From the NCBI GenBank assembly GCA_022457155.1, contig JAJGOT010000677.1, forward strand, positions 47,501 through 111,500: 64,000 nucleotides of DNA. The letters run 5' to 3'. This DNA is from Cladopsammia gracilis (lineage: Eukaryota; Cnidaria; Anthozoa; Scleractinia; Dendrophylliidae). This document shows positions 1 through 11,088 of this stretch, one piece after another; positions within the stretch are counted from its first letter, which is position 1, and each line of letters starts with the position of its first letter. Under the pieces are notes generated by a model. The model had not been told where the DNA came from. It saw only the letters and a list, made by a program, of their open reading frames with translations, and did not search any database. A program made the position numbers and the translations under genes.

Positions 1-299
1 GAAATGAAGTTGCGCAAATCTTTCTCGGTAGAGTTATAATAAGATTAGGTAGAGTTACAATAAGATTAACTTTATTAATTAGGTTAGATTTAGGTTTATG
101 ATAATTAGTTATGATTAGATAAATCAATTTTATTGATTGATTATGATGTAAAGGCTTTTTTTAACTTTTTATAATTATTGTATGAAGTAAATTTCACACG
201 ACTCCTATATATGTATATGTATGATGATGACATTTTATTAATTTTATCTAACAATCAAATAAGGTAAATGTGAATGTCTATTCCGTCTAAATAATGTTT
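1..299. other. intergenic or intronic DNA, no gene seen
   Basis: AT-rich sequence with no supported coding region or repeat boundary. It may belong to the host gene's 3' part or to flanking DNA. Confidence 0.5.
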
Positions 300-1021
300 G
301 GCCCGGTTCAAACGTCGAACTTTACATGTGCCGAACCTTATAATTAGGTTCGGTACATGTAAAGTTCGACGTATGAATCAATTAGGAACGGCACTTTTGT
401 ATTTGGGTCGACTCTGCCGTTCTATTCGACTGAGCTTGTCGAATAGAACGGCAAAAGTTCGACTTCGATTCATACGTCGAACTTCACATGTGCCGAACCC
501 AATGCATAATTTATGTTAACGTATTTTTCAATATAACCGCGCTTCTGATTGGCTATTTAGTGGGTTTTCGCGCCTTTGCAGACAGAACTCACCGAAGCGT
601 AACGACGGTTACCAGCATTCACGTTGTAGATTTTTAGACTGAAACTGGACAGCTTAAATCGGTCTTCTAAAAAGTTGCTTTTCTTTATATCCATAAATAA
701 ATCGTAATGTATTTTAAAATTTATGGCGTTACTTTATTTTGTCCAAATATCACGATCACAATTTCCGCACTGTCTCCTTGCCATAACAGAACACAAAGCA
801 CACTAAAATCAAAACAAGAATTTCCAGGCATAGTGAATTTTACTTTTTTTCGGTTTATTTCCCTATTTTAAGCAGTAAGGATGATATTTCTTTTCGCCAC
901 GAATTAGGTTCGGCACATGTAAAGTTCGACCGTCTGAATCAACAGTCGAACTTAATAGTTTGGGTCGACCTAAATAGGTATTAGGTTCGGCACATGTAAA
1001 GTTCGACGTTTGAACCGGGCC
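300..1021. mobile_element. Harbinger-like MITE with GGCCCGGTTC termini
   Basis: The ends are inverted copies of each other over about 38 bp, beginning GGCCCGGTTCAAACGTCGAA on both strands. Further inverted copies of the same module (around 335-375, 455-500 and 900-950) lie inside, so it is a composite foldback. No transposase is encoded. A shorter relative at 36291-36410 has a clean TAA duplication, which suggests PIF/Harbinger mobilisation. Here the flanking triplets are TTT and TTA, so the target duplication is not clean. Confidence 0.75.
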
Positions 1022-2813
1022 TTATTTACATTAAAAATGAAACTGTTGACGCCATTGTATGTTCGTCTTAATGCAAAACTCCTCAACGTTTATGCAAAAT
1101 ATAAAACGGTCATTTATTAGTCGGGCTGCTTGGCTGCATGCCAAGCCTGCCCGACTTATAAATTCACTTTTGTGAGTTTCTCCCTAAGAAAAGTGTGTTT
1201 CAAGTGGTTTTCAAGTGGTTTGTAGCCTGCGGCTAAGTATTTCTGTTTCAAGGGAAATTTAGTACGCATTCCGCACATAGAGTAAATACCGGCAGTGCAA
1301 AAGTAACAGACAACGTCACAGATGATACAGCATTGATTCCCTGTTGCTTCTTCTTTCGATTCGCGAAAGAGTTTTAAAAGACAAATCGACAGGTCTTCCA
1401 AATAATCACGAACCACAGTCGATATTTGTCAACGTCGCTTTATCAATTTGATGTCCATTTTTCGTCCAAATAATAATGAACCACGGTCGATATTTGTCAA
1501 GATCGCTTTTACAATTCAATGTCCATTTTTTTGCAGCTAGTGTTGTTTGGCTTATTAGCTTTCCAGAGAATAAAAACCCGTTTTCAGGCCGCGAAAGATC
1601 TTCACACCTGAGTGAGAATTATGTTTACATTCTCATAGCATGACTTAGTGTCGTACATAAAAGGGAATTTCTAAAATAGAATGGTTTGCTGACCTCTAAT
1701 TGCGAATATGTCGCAATTTAAATAGCTGTCACGAAATTAAATGGTATTTAAGAAATGTTGTTAGGAGTTGATGTTATCAAAGTCGTTGTTGACGTAAGAT
1801 CACGGTCCATTTCTCATTTAATTAAAATTGAAGTTTTCCAGCTTGCGTCATTGAAAATTGATTATGCTTTTAGCGGCAAATGTTATCATCGGAGAACAGT
1901 TCAGTACTTTGATTTCAGTGATTGCGAAAGACTGATTAAAGGTTTTAAATGACCTAGTACGTGACGGATCACCTTGTGTGACCGGAAAAACGACAAATCA
2001 TAACAATTGGATTAATTCCCGTGCTTTAAGGGAACTTACAAGACCCTAAAGCCCGACTTTACTTCTGATAGAGTTCTTGTTTTTCTAAAAGCATACATTC
2101 ACGAAAATTTATTGCCCGGTAATGAAGGGCAAAAGGTGCACTTAGTTACCTTTTACGCTGTGTGTTCTTTAGCGCACATACTGTCCTGTTTGCAGTGCAG
2201 AAATCTGTTGTAACAGACGCCATCGTTTCTTTGAAAGACTTGTCGGTCTCATAATCCCACTCAAACTGCCAAAAAAGAGTTTAACAGATCGAGTTTTAAT
2301 GGAGAAATAGCATTGATCTCTCCTTTTAAATATCCCATGATACTATCGTGTCCTTATTATAGATATACAGGTGAGATACATTTTTATAATACAGTCGAAC
2401 CTCTCCTTACGGACTTCTCTCCATTACGGACACTGCGATACCGGCAAAATAATCATATGCAGTCACCTCTTTCAAAGGCGAACACCTCTCAAAGGCGTCC
2501 ATTAGTTGTTGGCTGTACAAAAAATACTTTTATAACACGTACGCATTGTTATAGATGTTAACCTATTATTACGGACTGTACAGATAAATGGTAAAATACC
2601 ATTCCCGGTTTTAAAAAAAACTAGCACATTTTACATCGGAATGTGTTCTTTTTTTAATTAACCGTCCCATTTCTCGTCCAATAACGGCTTTTGTACTTTC
2701 GATGTATGCTTCACTGTGAAACGTTTCTTTTTTCCTTTTTGTGTGCACGATCCATGCAGTTTTCTTTTTATATAAGTAAGTAGATAAGCATGTAGATTGG
2801 GTCCTCCTGAATA

Positions 2814-2814
2814 A

Positions 2815-2856
<42 letters not shown>
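2814..2856. repeat. (AAAT)n microsatellite, probable LINE tail
   Basis: About ten perfect AAAT units follow a short 3'-UTR-like segment, as expected for the tail of a non-LTR retroelement on the + strand. Confidence 0.8.
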
Positions 2857-2859
<3 letters not shown>

Positions 2860-3115
2860 ATCATTTCATTAACATATTATTAAAAATTGCCGCATTGAAG
2901 ACTTTTGCGTCTATAATCCAATTAGGGACGCACCATTTAATTTTCATGGGGGGTTGGGGAATTTTTTCTGAGCATGAATTTTTTTTTCAGCATCACTATT
3001 TACAAGACTTTTTTTTACCTTAATGCTTGAATTTTTTTTTCACGTGCTTTCTTGTGCACGATTTTTTTTCTCTTAAATTTCTTCTGGAGGAATTTTTTTT
3101 TGGTAATTGCCCCAA

Positions 3116-3138
3116 CCCCCCCCCCCCCCCCCCCCCCC
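3116..3138. repeat. poly(C) run
   Basis: Twenty-three consecutive C. Its length may be unreliable in the assembly. Confidence 0.95.
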
Positions 3139-3759
3139 ACAAAAATTAAATGGTCCGTCCCTTATTACGTGCAATATGCAGTGAACTGAATATCTTTAAG
3201 GAAACCGTCGGGATCATCGTTTGGAATTATCTCTTGGGATCATCTCTTGGTGTCTACCTTATAGCATCAGTTATAGAGAGTTTTGTTACAGACAAACAAG
3301 AGGTGAAAATCGATCAAACCAGCCAATAACTCACTGATGTTCGCCTTAGAGAGGTCTCCGCCTTTCAAGGATGTTCAATTTGAGCATTGATAATTTGTAT
3401 CAAGCGAAACAAACGAAAAATGATGTTGGACCATTTGAAATTAATATTATGAAGCCTTTAAAAGTACCCTATGATAATGGTCATAGCCACCTGTTATGGT
3501 GGCGGGTCGCATGAAAGAGTCAACTCGTGCCACTGGGACAAAGTCAATTGTAACAAAGTCACGTATGACGAAATGTGAGGTTCGACTGTAGTTTTATTTC
3601 GAACGACGAAGTTTGGAAAAACTTCCATCGACATGATGTGTGTTCATCGGACGAGCCATCTACAGAGGAGGCCTAAACATGTTCAACTTTTAACTTTAAC
3701 ATATAACCAGCAAAGAGTGAATTAATAACCATGATTAAATTTCTTTGTCCTTCACTCAC

Positions 3760-3869
3760 AGTGCTATTAGGTATAATTGAAATCTCCACAGCCTGCTCAT
3801 TTTCTTTTTCTGATGGTACACGCGGTGTAGGAAGCACAGAGGTCGGTGCCGTTTCATTCACCGCCAACC
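3760..3869 (-). CDS. host MUC4-like gene, Ser/Thr/Pro-rich stalk exon (tentative)
   Basis: Read on the minus strand, an acceptor (TTTTCGTAG) enters the frame at phase 1, matching the phase-1 end of the EGF exon at 5083-5211. The exon encodes about 36 residues rich in Pro, Ser, Thr and Glu with two possible N-glycosylation sites (NET, NST), then ends at a strong donor (GTGAGT) in phase 0. This composition fits an extracellular stalk after EGF repeats. No domain is recognised, and further exons may lie between this and the EGF exon or beyond the left edge. Confidence 0.45.
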
Positions 3870-4619
3870 CTACGAAAATCACATCCAGTTTGAGTCCCTC
3901 GATCAGTTATTTGCTTTATAACCATGGATAAAAAAGACAGGAATAGAGTGATATATGGTGTTATTAAATGAACCGATTTTTATGCACGCTTATTGCGTCC
4001 TGTGAATACATCCCCTCTTATCACTGCCGATCGATGGGGACGTTTATACGCGGTCTAGAGCATAGAAAATCTTTAAAGGTATTTCACTCATCCCTTTTTC
4101 ATATTTTATTTTTACTATATAAGAACGCAGTTAGCGCGGAAGATGTCATGTTTAGTTTAAGAGGAGGATTATATGAAAACAAACTTTAGTCGAGCAACCA
4201 GGCTAAAATGTCAGCCCCTTGTTAGCAATTGCAAGCCAGGCATCGGAATGAATTCGCGATTCTTTCACAATGACACGACACTTCTCCTCGCAGTTTTACT
4301 TATTAGCTTAAATCTGTGCGTGTGATAATGCGTGGAGAGTAGTAGATGTGCATGGAGCTGAAATATGAATGAGATTGCACTAATTGATTAATAAGCCCGC
4401 TCAAGTACCGGGTTCTTGTATCTTTGTCTCAAAACAAGGGGTCAAAATAATTTACAGGAATCCGCATTTATAAGCCGTTGCAAATGAAAAAAATCTTCTT
4501 TTGGCGCTCAGTGTAATTAATTTTAAAAGAAATCTTTTAAAAGAAATCTTAAAGAATTCCTTCTTAGTACGTATTAGCTTCTGTATGGCTCTAATTAGAT
4601 TGTTAAATATAAAATTAAT

Positions 4620-4672
<53 letters not shown>

Positions 4673-5082
4673 TGTGTGTGTGTTAGAGAGAGAAAATCCA
4701 TGGTTAAATTTAACTAACATAAGCCCATATTGTAATTATTGTATTAAGACTAGTTTATTTTTAAGTGAGGAAACCTGACTCATTATAAGCCTCGTGGTTT
4801 CTTTCAGGTCTCCTCGCCATTCACTTTTTTCTGTAATCTTTTATTATTTCCATCTGTAAAATTTCTATCTGTAAAATGTTGTATATATGGCAAATAAAGA
4901 ATGTATGAATGAATGAATGAATGAAATTACAAGGAAGAGTAAAGTTTTTGTCATAAACGTCAAGGGCCAAGTCTGGTATCATCGAAATTCACATCGAAAC
5001 TCCGATGCGGCTAACCACAAAACTAACGTGCCTACACACAGACAAAAAAGGGGGGAGGGGTTCAGGTTTGTTATCGGATTAC
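3870..5082. other. intron of the host gene with LINE 3' tail
   Basis: It contains a (GT)n microsatellite and, at about 4700-4924, sequence resembling a LINE 3' UTR ending in (GAAT)n. No exon is supported here. Confidence 0.5.
4622..4682. repeat. (GT)n microsatellite
   Basis: About 30 GT units with one interruption (TATG). Replication slippage is likely to make it polymorphic. Confidence 0.95.
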
Positions 5083-5211
5083 CTTTGCATTTGCCATCAA
5101 TAAAGTATAGGCCCTGTTCACATTCACACTTGTACGAGCCGCGAGTGTTGACGCACTTGTGAAATTGGTCCGTGCAGTTGTAAAATTTATCATCCACGCA
5201 CTCGTTGATAT
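5083..5211 (-). CDS. host MUC4-like gene, calcium-binding EGF exon
   Basis: A 129-bp phase 1-1 exon bounded by CTAG acceptor and GTAATC donor. With the phase-1 G from upstream it encodes DINEC at the start, then six Cys in EGF spacing and the hydroxylation-type motif CVNTRGSYKCEC. The D-I-N-E calcium-binding signature makes it a cbEGF domain. Single-domain phase 1-1 exons are the usual unit of EGF shuffling. Confidence 0.9.
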
Positions 5212-5918
5212 CTAGTAAGTAACAGAAATTTTTCAACAATTTAGTTACCGATTTTAAGGATACTGTCAACCCTTTGTTAACTTGTGAATACGCGAGGCGT
5301 TTAACAAGTTATAGCAGACGGGGACAAATATGCAAATTTTCACTCCTTCCTTCCATCACTCAGCTGAAAACATTTCTTCGTAATTCAGCTGACCAGTACA
5401 TAAGGCTTGCGCATATATATTTTCCTGTTCCTGTTCCAAATGGTATAGGTAATGGTCACCCGCCTTACACATGGAGGGGAGGGTGGGGAGCAAGTTGTTT
5501 CGTTTTCACGAGTTGGCTCGTAGGGGCGTTTGATTTCCTTTCAATGTCAAACGAACACGGGCTTAGAATGTTCTAATCCCCGTTGTAGAAACACCTGGAG
5601 AATAGTTTTTTAGCAGTTTTAAACGTTTTCAGAGGTTTTCAATATATTTCCCATAAAACTAAAAGACTTTGGCTTCGGATACTGACACCGTGAACAGGTG
5701 ATCTTCATTAAATTTAAAGGGTTCTTTTTGATGGAGAGCGATCGAAATTATTGTTCAAAATTAATAACCTTGTGCTGCCTTTCTGGCTGCTCAAGTCGAC
5801 GAATTCGAGTTACGATAAATAAATGTTATTATTATAATGTCTTCGGCCATGTTTGATTTAATTTGTACATCAGGAAAAAAAATGAATAATTGTCTGTGGG
5901 TGTGTTCTTATCACTTAA
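5212..5918. other. intron, no feature seen
   Basis: Non-coding intron sequence left of the foldback element at 5919. I see no exon or clear repeat boundary. Confidence 0.5.
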
Positions 5919-6315
5919 AGTGCCACTATGATCAAATTATTGATTTTCATTTTTTTACATCTTCGTGTACAATTAGACTTTCTTACTCATATTGCCAAAT
6001 TTCAATTCATTACGAACATCAGAAGTCCTTTTATTTTAACATTTATGTCCGAGAATTTACGGCCGCATTAATCAACCTTGCCTTTCCAAGGCTTGGTTGG
6101 GAATCTGATAAAGTGACGTCAAAGGCCCTAACAAACCTCACGGGTTGAAATTATAATAACAAAAAGTATTGAAAATCACGCGAAAAGCAACAAAAATACT
6201 GGACTTGCTCTTCGTGCAATTTTCTATGCTGATTGTTATTATAATTTCAACATGTGAGGTTTGTTTGAGTCTTTGACGTCATTCGCAACCAAGCCTTGGA
6301 ACAAGGTTGATTATT

Positions 6316-6349
<34 letters not shown>

Positions 6350-6439
6350 GATTGAAATTTGGCAAGATGAGTCAGAAAGCCTAATTGTACACGAAGATGT
6401 AAAAAAAATGAAAATCAAAAATTTGGTCATAGTGGCACT
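5919..6439. mobile_element. TTAA-flanked foldback MITE
   Basis: TTAA stands on both sides (5915-5918 and 6440-6443). The ends AGTGCCACTATGA and its inverse start a long imperfect inverted repeat of about 200 bp per arm, including inner arms with AAGGCTTGGTTG. The loop side carries a (TAA)n tract at about 6310-6348. There is no ORF of note. TTAA preference suggests piggyBac- or Kolobok-type mobilisation, which is inference. Confidence 0.8.
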
Positions 6440-6721
6440 TTAAGCTTTTTGCTGAATTGTAAAAAGAAAACGAAAATGGTGAATGGAAAACGAAACGAAC
6501 AGGTTGATAGTCTGTTACGCGTTTTGAGTGCAAGTGAACTGTTACTCAAACGCATCATTATTTCGTCGATATATTTCTCACATGACGTTTTGGTTTGTTT
6601 GTTATTTTTTCTCACTCACAAATTGCTAATCAAAAAGATGAAAAGGGCCATTTAAAGTCTAGCAAGCGTAAAAAAAGGCATCAAAAGATGAAAAAAGTCT
6701 GAATGATAAATAAGCAAATAC

Positions 6722-6850
6722 CTTCACAATCGTATCCATCTTTACTCAATTGAAATCCATTCTGACAGGAGCAATTGTACCCTCCTGGGGTATTTTCGCA
6801 AATTTGAATGCAGCGAGAAAGAGACTTAGCCGGATCACATTCGTTGATGT
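6722..6850 (-). CDS. host MUC4-like gene, calcium-binding EGF exon
   Basis: A 129-bp phase 1-1 exon with acceptor CTCAG and donor GTATTT. It encodes DINEC followed by EGF-spaced cysteines and the motif GGYNCSCQNGF, a typical cbEGF. It lies between the EGF exons at 7597 and 5083 in the same orientation. Confidence 0.9.
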
Positions 6851-7596
6851 CTGAGGAGATAAAAAAAATGCTTGGTTACATCCCATAACTAATAAAACCT
6901 CTAAAAATCAAACATTTATCTAAGTAAGTTATGAAACTTCAGCGGTGAAAACAAACAAACAAACAAACACCGCAAAAGCGTGGTCACAATGTTATGCTTA
7001 TGACTACATTGCTACCGTTTTCACCAGTAAGACAAGTTTTTCACCAGTAAGACAATTTATGCCATGGCTATGCGTTCGGATGCAAATAGTGAAACGTTCG
7101 ATATTTTAAAAATCGCGAATTTTAATGAACAAACGCACGTAGGACGCATAGCATTAGTGGATCGTACGGGCCTTGGACAAGGTTAGCATTTTGACTTGCT
7201 GTCTCCGTATATCTTTTACAGAACCGGTTTTGCCCAATATGCATTGCGTGCTGCGAGCATCTGCGGCCATTTTCTTCACGTAGAAAAATCCCGCCGGTAG
7301 GTCTTGCCCGTTCGCATCGGCCACATCAGTCGTTAAACGTTGTTCTTAGCGGTTTATTCAATTATAACTTATTTATCAGGCGAGACTTAAGAACGTATTT
7401 TAATATAACAAGTTTAAAGAGAACAGAAGCATGATACGATATAATTCCATTTCATTCGATTGAATGTTTGCCGCCAGACAAGCAAAACCGGAAAATAATA
7501 GAAGCCTCGCTCCCGTGCAAACCAAAACAATAACATAGGCATGTGAAGTATAATAGACAATACTTTATTAAGTGAGAATCGGTATATATCTAGCAC
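6851..7596. other. intron, no feature seen
   Basis: Non-coding, with a short (AAAC)n near 6950. Nothing else stands out. Confidence 0.5.
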
Positions 7597-7719
7597 CTTT
7601 GCATGTCATTCTATCACTCTGTAACTCGTAGTTAGCAAAACAGGCGCATGCTGGTTGATTATTGTCTCCTGTGAAACAAACATGTTGACAACCAGGATCT
7701 GAATCACAAGGGTTCTTGG
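7597..7719 (-). CDS. host MUC4-like gene, EGF-like exon
   Basis: A 123-bp phase 1-1 exon with acceptor TTTCTAG and donor GTGCTA. Six cysteines are spaced as in EGF, but the domain starts AKNPC instead of D-x-D-E, so it lacks the calcium-binding signature of its neighbours. Confidence 0.85.
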
Positions 7720-7809
7720 CTAGAAATTAAAAAAAAAATATGCGTTTAACATAAAAAGTGTTAAAGAGTATTCTTAAATGACAGTCTTATAAAACCACAT
7801 TACCCATAC

Positions 7810-7932
7810 CTATACACTTTCTCCAGTCGGTTGGATCTGTTTTGAAATACTTGTTACACGAACAGTTGTAGCTTCCTTGAGTGTTGATACACTTCTGCAT
7901 ACAGTCATTTGTAGGCTCGCATTCATTGATGT
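7810..7932 (-). CDS. host MUC4-like gene, calcium-binding EGF exon
   Basis: A 123-bp phase 1-1 exon with acceptor TATCAG and donor GTATGG. It encodes DINEC and CINTQGSYNCSC, so it is a cbEGF. Only a 90-bp intron separates it from the exon at 7597-7719. Confidence 0.9.
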   Translation of the reverse strand, partial: TSMNASLQMTVCRSVSTLKEATTVRVTSISKQIQPTGESV

Positions 7933-9110
7933 CTGATAAATATAGTATATGAAATCTTATGTTTATAATACGGACATTAACATATAAATATGATTAAAAG
8001 GACTTTGAGTAAAATATTCTAAAAATGCAATACTGAAAAACTAGTCAATACCTGTATTAAAGAGCACTAGTCAACAGAATTTGACGATGCAAATACATCC
8101 ATTTTTAAAGCTTTCCTTAACATATACGTTTTAGACAACCCATAAATTAAATGTTAACATAACATTAGCTGATTTTGTTACCATGAAGATGATTGTAAAA
8201 GTCGAAAACGTCCAACTATTTCATTAATCAGTATTGATGTTTTATATCTTTCGTAAAGTTTTAAGGGGTCGATTTTGGGCATGTTGAGTAATAACGTTTT
8301 TTTTGCGAATAGGTGTATGCACTTAATTGAAGTAAAGTTGGAAAAAAACATAAGCCATAAACGATACGACATAATGGAATTCTGGGAAGAAGGTACATAA
8401 CGCTTTTAAGAGATTCCATTTGTTGGTATTAAGATCAAATCCCCCTAAAAGATTCTCAGAGGATGAGTTTGGGTATACTGTGTTATAATAATGTGCGAGT
8501 TACCTGAGAACACAAGCAGTTTCTTCTACTTTCCAGAAAACCAGTTGGTCATTTAGTTTACGGTTTATGCTTTACAACGATAACAACAACGACAACGACA
8601 ACGTTTTTTCAAGCAGGTGTATAAATGTATATGTGTAATCTGATCGGCGCTTCAGACATTTCATTTTGACGAATCTATCGCTTTTTACTCGAATAACTTC
8701 GCATGCGTTTTCTATGTTAAAAAAATCCTTATTGATCAAGCCTGTTTGGTGCGGCTGTAGGGACATTGTTCTCCTTGTTATCTTTGCTCACTCTTGGATC
8801 TCGGCTTCGTTTCGGTCCACATGCATGTAAACAAAGAAAGAGGCTTAGTTGAATCTTTCTACATCCTCGCACTTGGGGAAAACAATGTATGCATAAGACT
8901 GGTGCTCTTAAACAGCTAATTAGGGAGGAAAATGCATTGAGCATTTTACAACTGATTAAACTCGACAAGATCAATACATAAAAAGTGTAAAGCGATAAGC
9001 GATATCGTCGGACAGCGCAGTTAACAGATGTCCAGTTCCAACAGAGTAGGTTAATTAGTTAAGATTTAGTATTATTGGTAGCTAATGGTTTTGTATATCA
9101 AACGTCTCAC
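7933..9110. other. intron, no feature seen
   Basis: Intron sequence of ordinary composition. Several short open frames occur but none has splice or domain support. Confidence 0.5.
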
Positions 9111-9236
9111 CTCGACAGGTTTGTTTGTCGTCATTAATCTTGTATCCGTTGCGGCAATCACAAACGAAAGATGCCGGTATATTGACGCAGATTTGCTCGC
9201 AGCTGTTTGTTGCGTCACTCTGACATTCATCGAAAT
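9111..9236 (-). CDS. host MUC4-like gene, cbEGF exon just after the Polinton
   Basis: A 126-bp phase 1-1 exon with acceptor TTCTTAG and donor GTGAGA. It encodes (D)FDEC, six EGF cysteines and FVCDCRNGY. The exon before it in the transcript is 29183-29519, which ends in phase 1 with G. Joined they give Asp at the expected calcium-binding position, so the reading frame is preserved across the 19.7-kb insertion. Confidence 0.9.
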
Positions 9237-9467
9237 CTAAGAATACGAGCATAAAGTATTTTAAATTAAATGAGATGCGAAAAGAACGATTTTTGAAGAA
9301 AGGTTTTTAAAAGCACTTCATTTTTTGGCCCATCCAAATATGCCTATTTCGTTGAAGGATGTGGGCCATATCATAACATGAAGCGGAAAAGCAGGCCTCA
9401 AGGTACCAACGTTTCTAAAAATGCATCTACATTTATGTCATATTAACATATCTCACGCTTTGTTGTT

Positions 9468-9473
9468 GCCATG
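9468..9473. repeat. left target-site duplication GCCATG of the Polinton
   Basis: GCCATG directly precedes the AGTAGTTATG terminus and recurs at 29166-29171 directly after the opposite terminus. Six bp is the known duplication length for Polintons. Confidence 0.9.
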
Positions 9474-10253
9474 AGTAGTTATGAAAAAACATTCTCTAGA
9501 GCACCTCCCAAGGTACTATTTCCACATATTTATAATAATTCCCGATATCCAATTTTTAAAAATCCCCAAAGTATATTTTTCTATGATTTTCTTGCGAATC
9601 CCTGTCATATTTTTTTGATTTTAAAGGGAAATCAAGACCTGATTAATTCGTGATCTTTTAGTATTATTAAAATAATTTACCATTTAGAAAAAGTTTTTTT
9701 AAACGTAAATAATCATAAGTTGTACGGTAGATCTTGTTTGTTAAGAAGTTTTTCTATTTAATTAAGTGAAAAAATATCACTGTAATTTGTAACACAATAA
9801 TAAAGGTGTTTGCTCGATACTCTTTTATGTTAGTGTATAGTTACACAAGACTTTTCCTTAAAATAGTCTTAAGGTAATTATAACACAAGAAATAAAGGTG
9901 TTTACTCGATACTCTTTCGTGTTTCTGTATAGTTATAAAATTTAAATCACACAAGAATAAAGGTGTTTACTCGTTGCTCTTTAATGTTACTTTTTATATT
10001 CAAAAAAAAATGCTAAAAAATGAAATAAATGTAATAAGTTAAAAAAATTACAGAAAATATAATAAAATCTTGAATTGCCTTAAATTTCAAAATATTTATG
10101 AGCTCGCTCGCCCTTCGGGCTCGCTCGCGGGATTCGCAAGAAAATCATAGAAAAATATACTTTGGGGATTTTTAAAAATTGGATATCGGGAATTATTATA
10201 AATATGTGGAAATAGTACCTTGGGAGAGAGAATGTTTTTTCATAACTACTGAT
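9474..10253 (+). repeat. left terminal inverted repeat of the Polinton (composite)
   Basis: The 780-bp block is an inverted copy of 28386-29165. Inside it, the outer 129 bp (9474-9602) reappears inverted at its inner edge (10129-10253), where a 7-bp deletion distinguishes it. The block therefore starts and ends with the same AGTAGTTATG terminus. A GC-rich stretch with a GCCC-TTC-GGGC hairpin at about 10100-10130 stands out in the AT-rich repeat. Open frames in it are not genes. Confidence 0.92.
9800..9990. repeat. three iteron-like repeats in the left TIR
   Basis: The motif AATAAAGGTGTTTACTCGAT, followed by ACTCTTT, occurs about at 9800, 9892 and 9957 with minor changes, each preceded by ACACAA. 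The right TIR has the mirror set at about 28660-28840. Position near the ends suggests binding sites for a terminus-recognising protein, which is inference. Confidence 0.8.
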
Positions 10254-10553
10254 GTCATTGTTTGGGAGTTTCCCTGGAAACTAAATAAGTAATAATTTCA
10301 TTTATACTTTACAAACATGTACAACTCCTGTACAGAACCTGTACAGATTTCTGAAGAGTTTGTGAAAAATCATTTTATAGTAAGAACTAAAGGGAAAAAC
10401 CCCTTCTTGAATATTCATGTGTAAAAAATCATCAAAATATTAAACACAGTCAAAACAATTTTCATAATATTTTAACACCTGCTTTCAGTTTATGAAAATA
10501 TCTAATTAAAATAACAGCGTGAAATACAAACAAGCCTGGATTTAATTGATTTC
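10254..10553. other. spacer between left TIR and first gene
   Basis: No gene. Three TGTACA hexamers sit at 10318, 10329 and 10340, exactly 11 bp apart (one helical turn each), a possible protein-binding cluster. Confidence 0.6.
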
Positions 10554-10886
10554 TTACGTCTTATACTTTTTATTGTATTTCTTTTCAATTTTCGATGAAG
10601 TAGGTGTTAATTCAATCATTTCTTGATCCAAAAGTTTCATATCAGATATGAATTTTTGATAATCAAATTCACCACCTCTCATTGCAGTTCGTAAATTAGT
10701 CAATACTTTTTCATAAGTTGTAAATCCAAATTTAGCCATGTCTAATTTACCTTTGTAATTTTTCATTTCATGATATGTTTTTAATATTATTCCAGCTCCA
10801 GTTAAAACACTTAAAATAATAGGGTTTAAGGTTATTCCACCTGTGATTACACCAACTGAAGCTAGTAACACAGACGAAATATTCAT
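10554..10886 (-). CDS. small hydrophobic Polinton protein, function unknown
   Basis: A 110-residue protein. Residues 3-35 are hydrophobic with Gly and Ile and look like one or two membrane-associated helices; the rest is charged and helical, ending in a Lys-rich tail. It lies 8 bp downstream of the 59-residue gene (10895-11074) and is the last gene before the left TIR. I do not recognise a family. A virion membrane-active or membrane protein would fit but is not shown. Confidence 0.6.
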   Translation of the reverse strand: MNISSVLLASVGVITGGITLNPIILSVLTGAGIILKTYHEMKNYKGKLDMAKFGFTTYEKVLTNLRTAMRGGEFDYQKFISDMKLLDQEMIELTPTSSKIEKKYNKKYKT

Positions 10887-10894
10887 AATATAAT

Positions 10895-11074
10895 TTATTT
10901 TTTATATTTACTTTGACTGTTTTTGTATATCCATGTCTTTTTATGATAAAAAGAGTATAAATCCTTTAATTGTTGGATTTTCTCAGGATTTAAAGTTGAA
11001 GCAATATGATTGAATTCGAATATATCTTTTTGTTCTTTTTTATTTCTTAATGATTTTATTCTTGTGATTGGCAT
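10895..11074 (-). CDS. 59-residue conserved-looking Polinton small protein
   Basis: An ORF of 59 codons from ATG at 11074 to TAA at 10895. It is basic, with a C-terminal half containing LYSFYHKKTW. A T/A-rich box abuts its ATG like those of the other Polinton genes. From memory similar short proteins occur near capsid genes in other animal Polintons, but I cannot verify that here. Function is unknown. Confidence 0.55.
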   Translation of the reverse strand: MPITRIKSLRNKKEQKDIFEFNHIASTLNPEKIQQLKDLYSFYHKKTWIYKNSQSKYKK

Positions 11075-11088
11075 TTTATTTATAATGT

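Larger units (their letters stand above)
1022..3759. other. non-coding stretch with simple repeats
   Basis: No gene is supported. The stretch holds an (AAAT)n tail after LINE-like 3' sequence near 2760-2856, a 23-base C run at 3116-3138 and several short T runs. A minus-strand ORF at 1156-1416 is Cys-rich but lacks splice or homology support, so it is not called. Confidence 0.5.

Noticed and set aside
1156..1416. Cys-rich minus-strand ORF with CCIICDVVCYFC
   Set aside because: Superficially like a membrane or PLAC8-type segment, but no domain pattern fits fully, and there is no splice support.
5083..9236. EGF exons as a separate gene from the NIDO/AMOP/VWD exons
   Set aside because: Phases and orientation are continuous across the Polinton, so one gene is simpler; a transcript would settle it.
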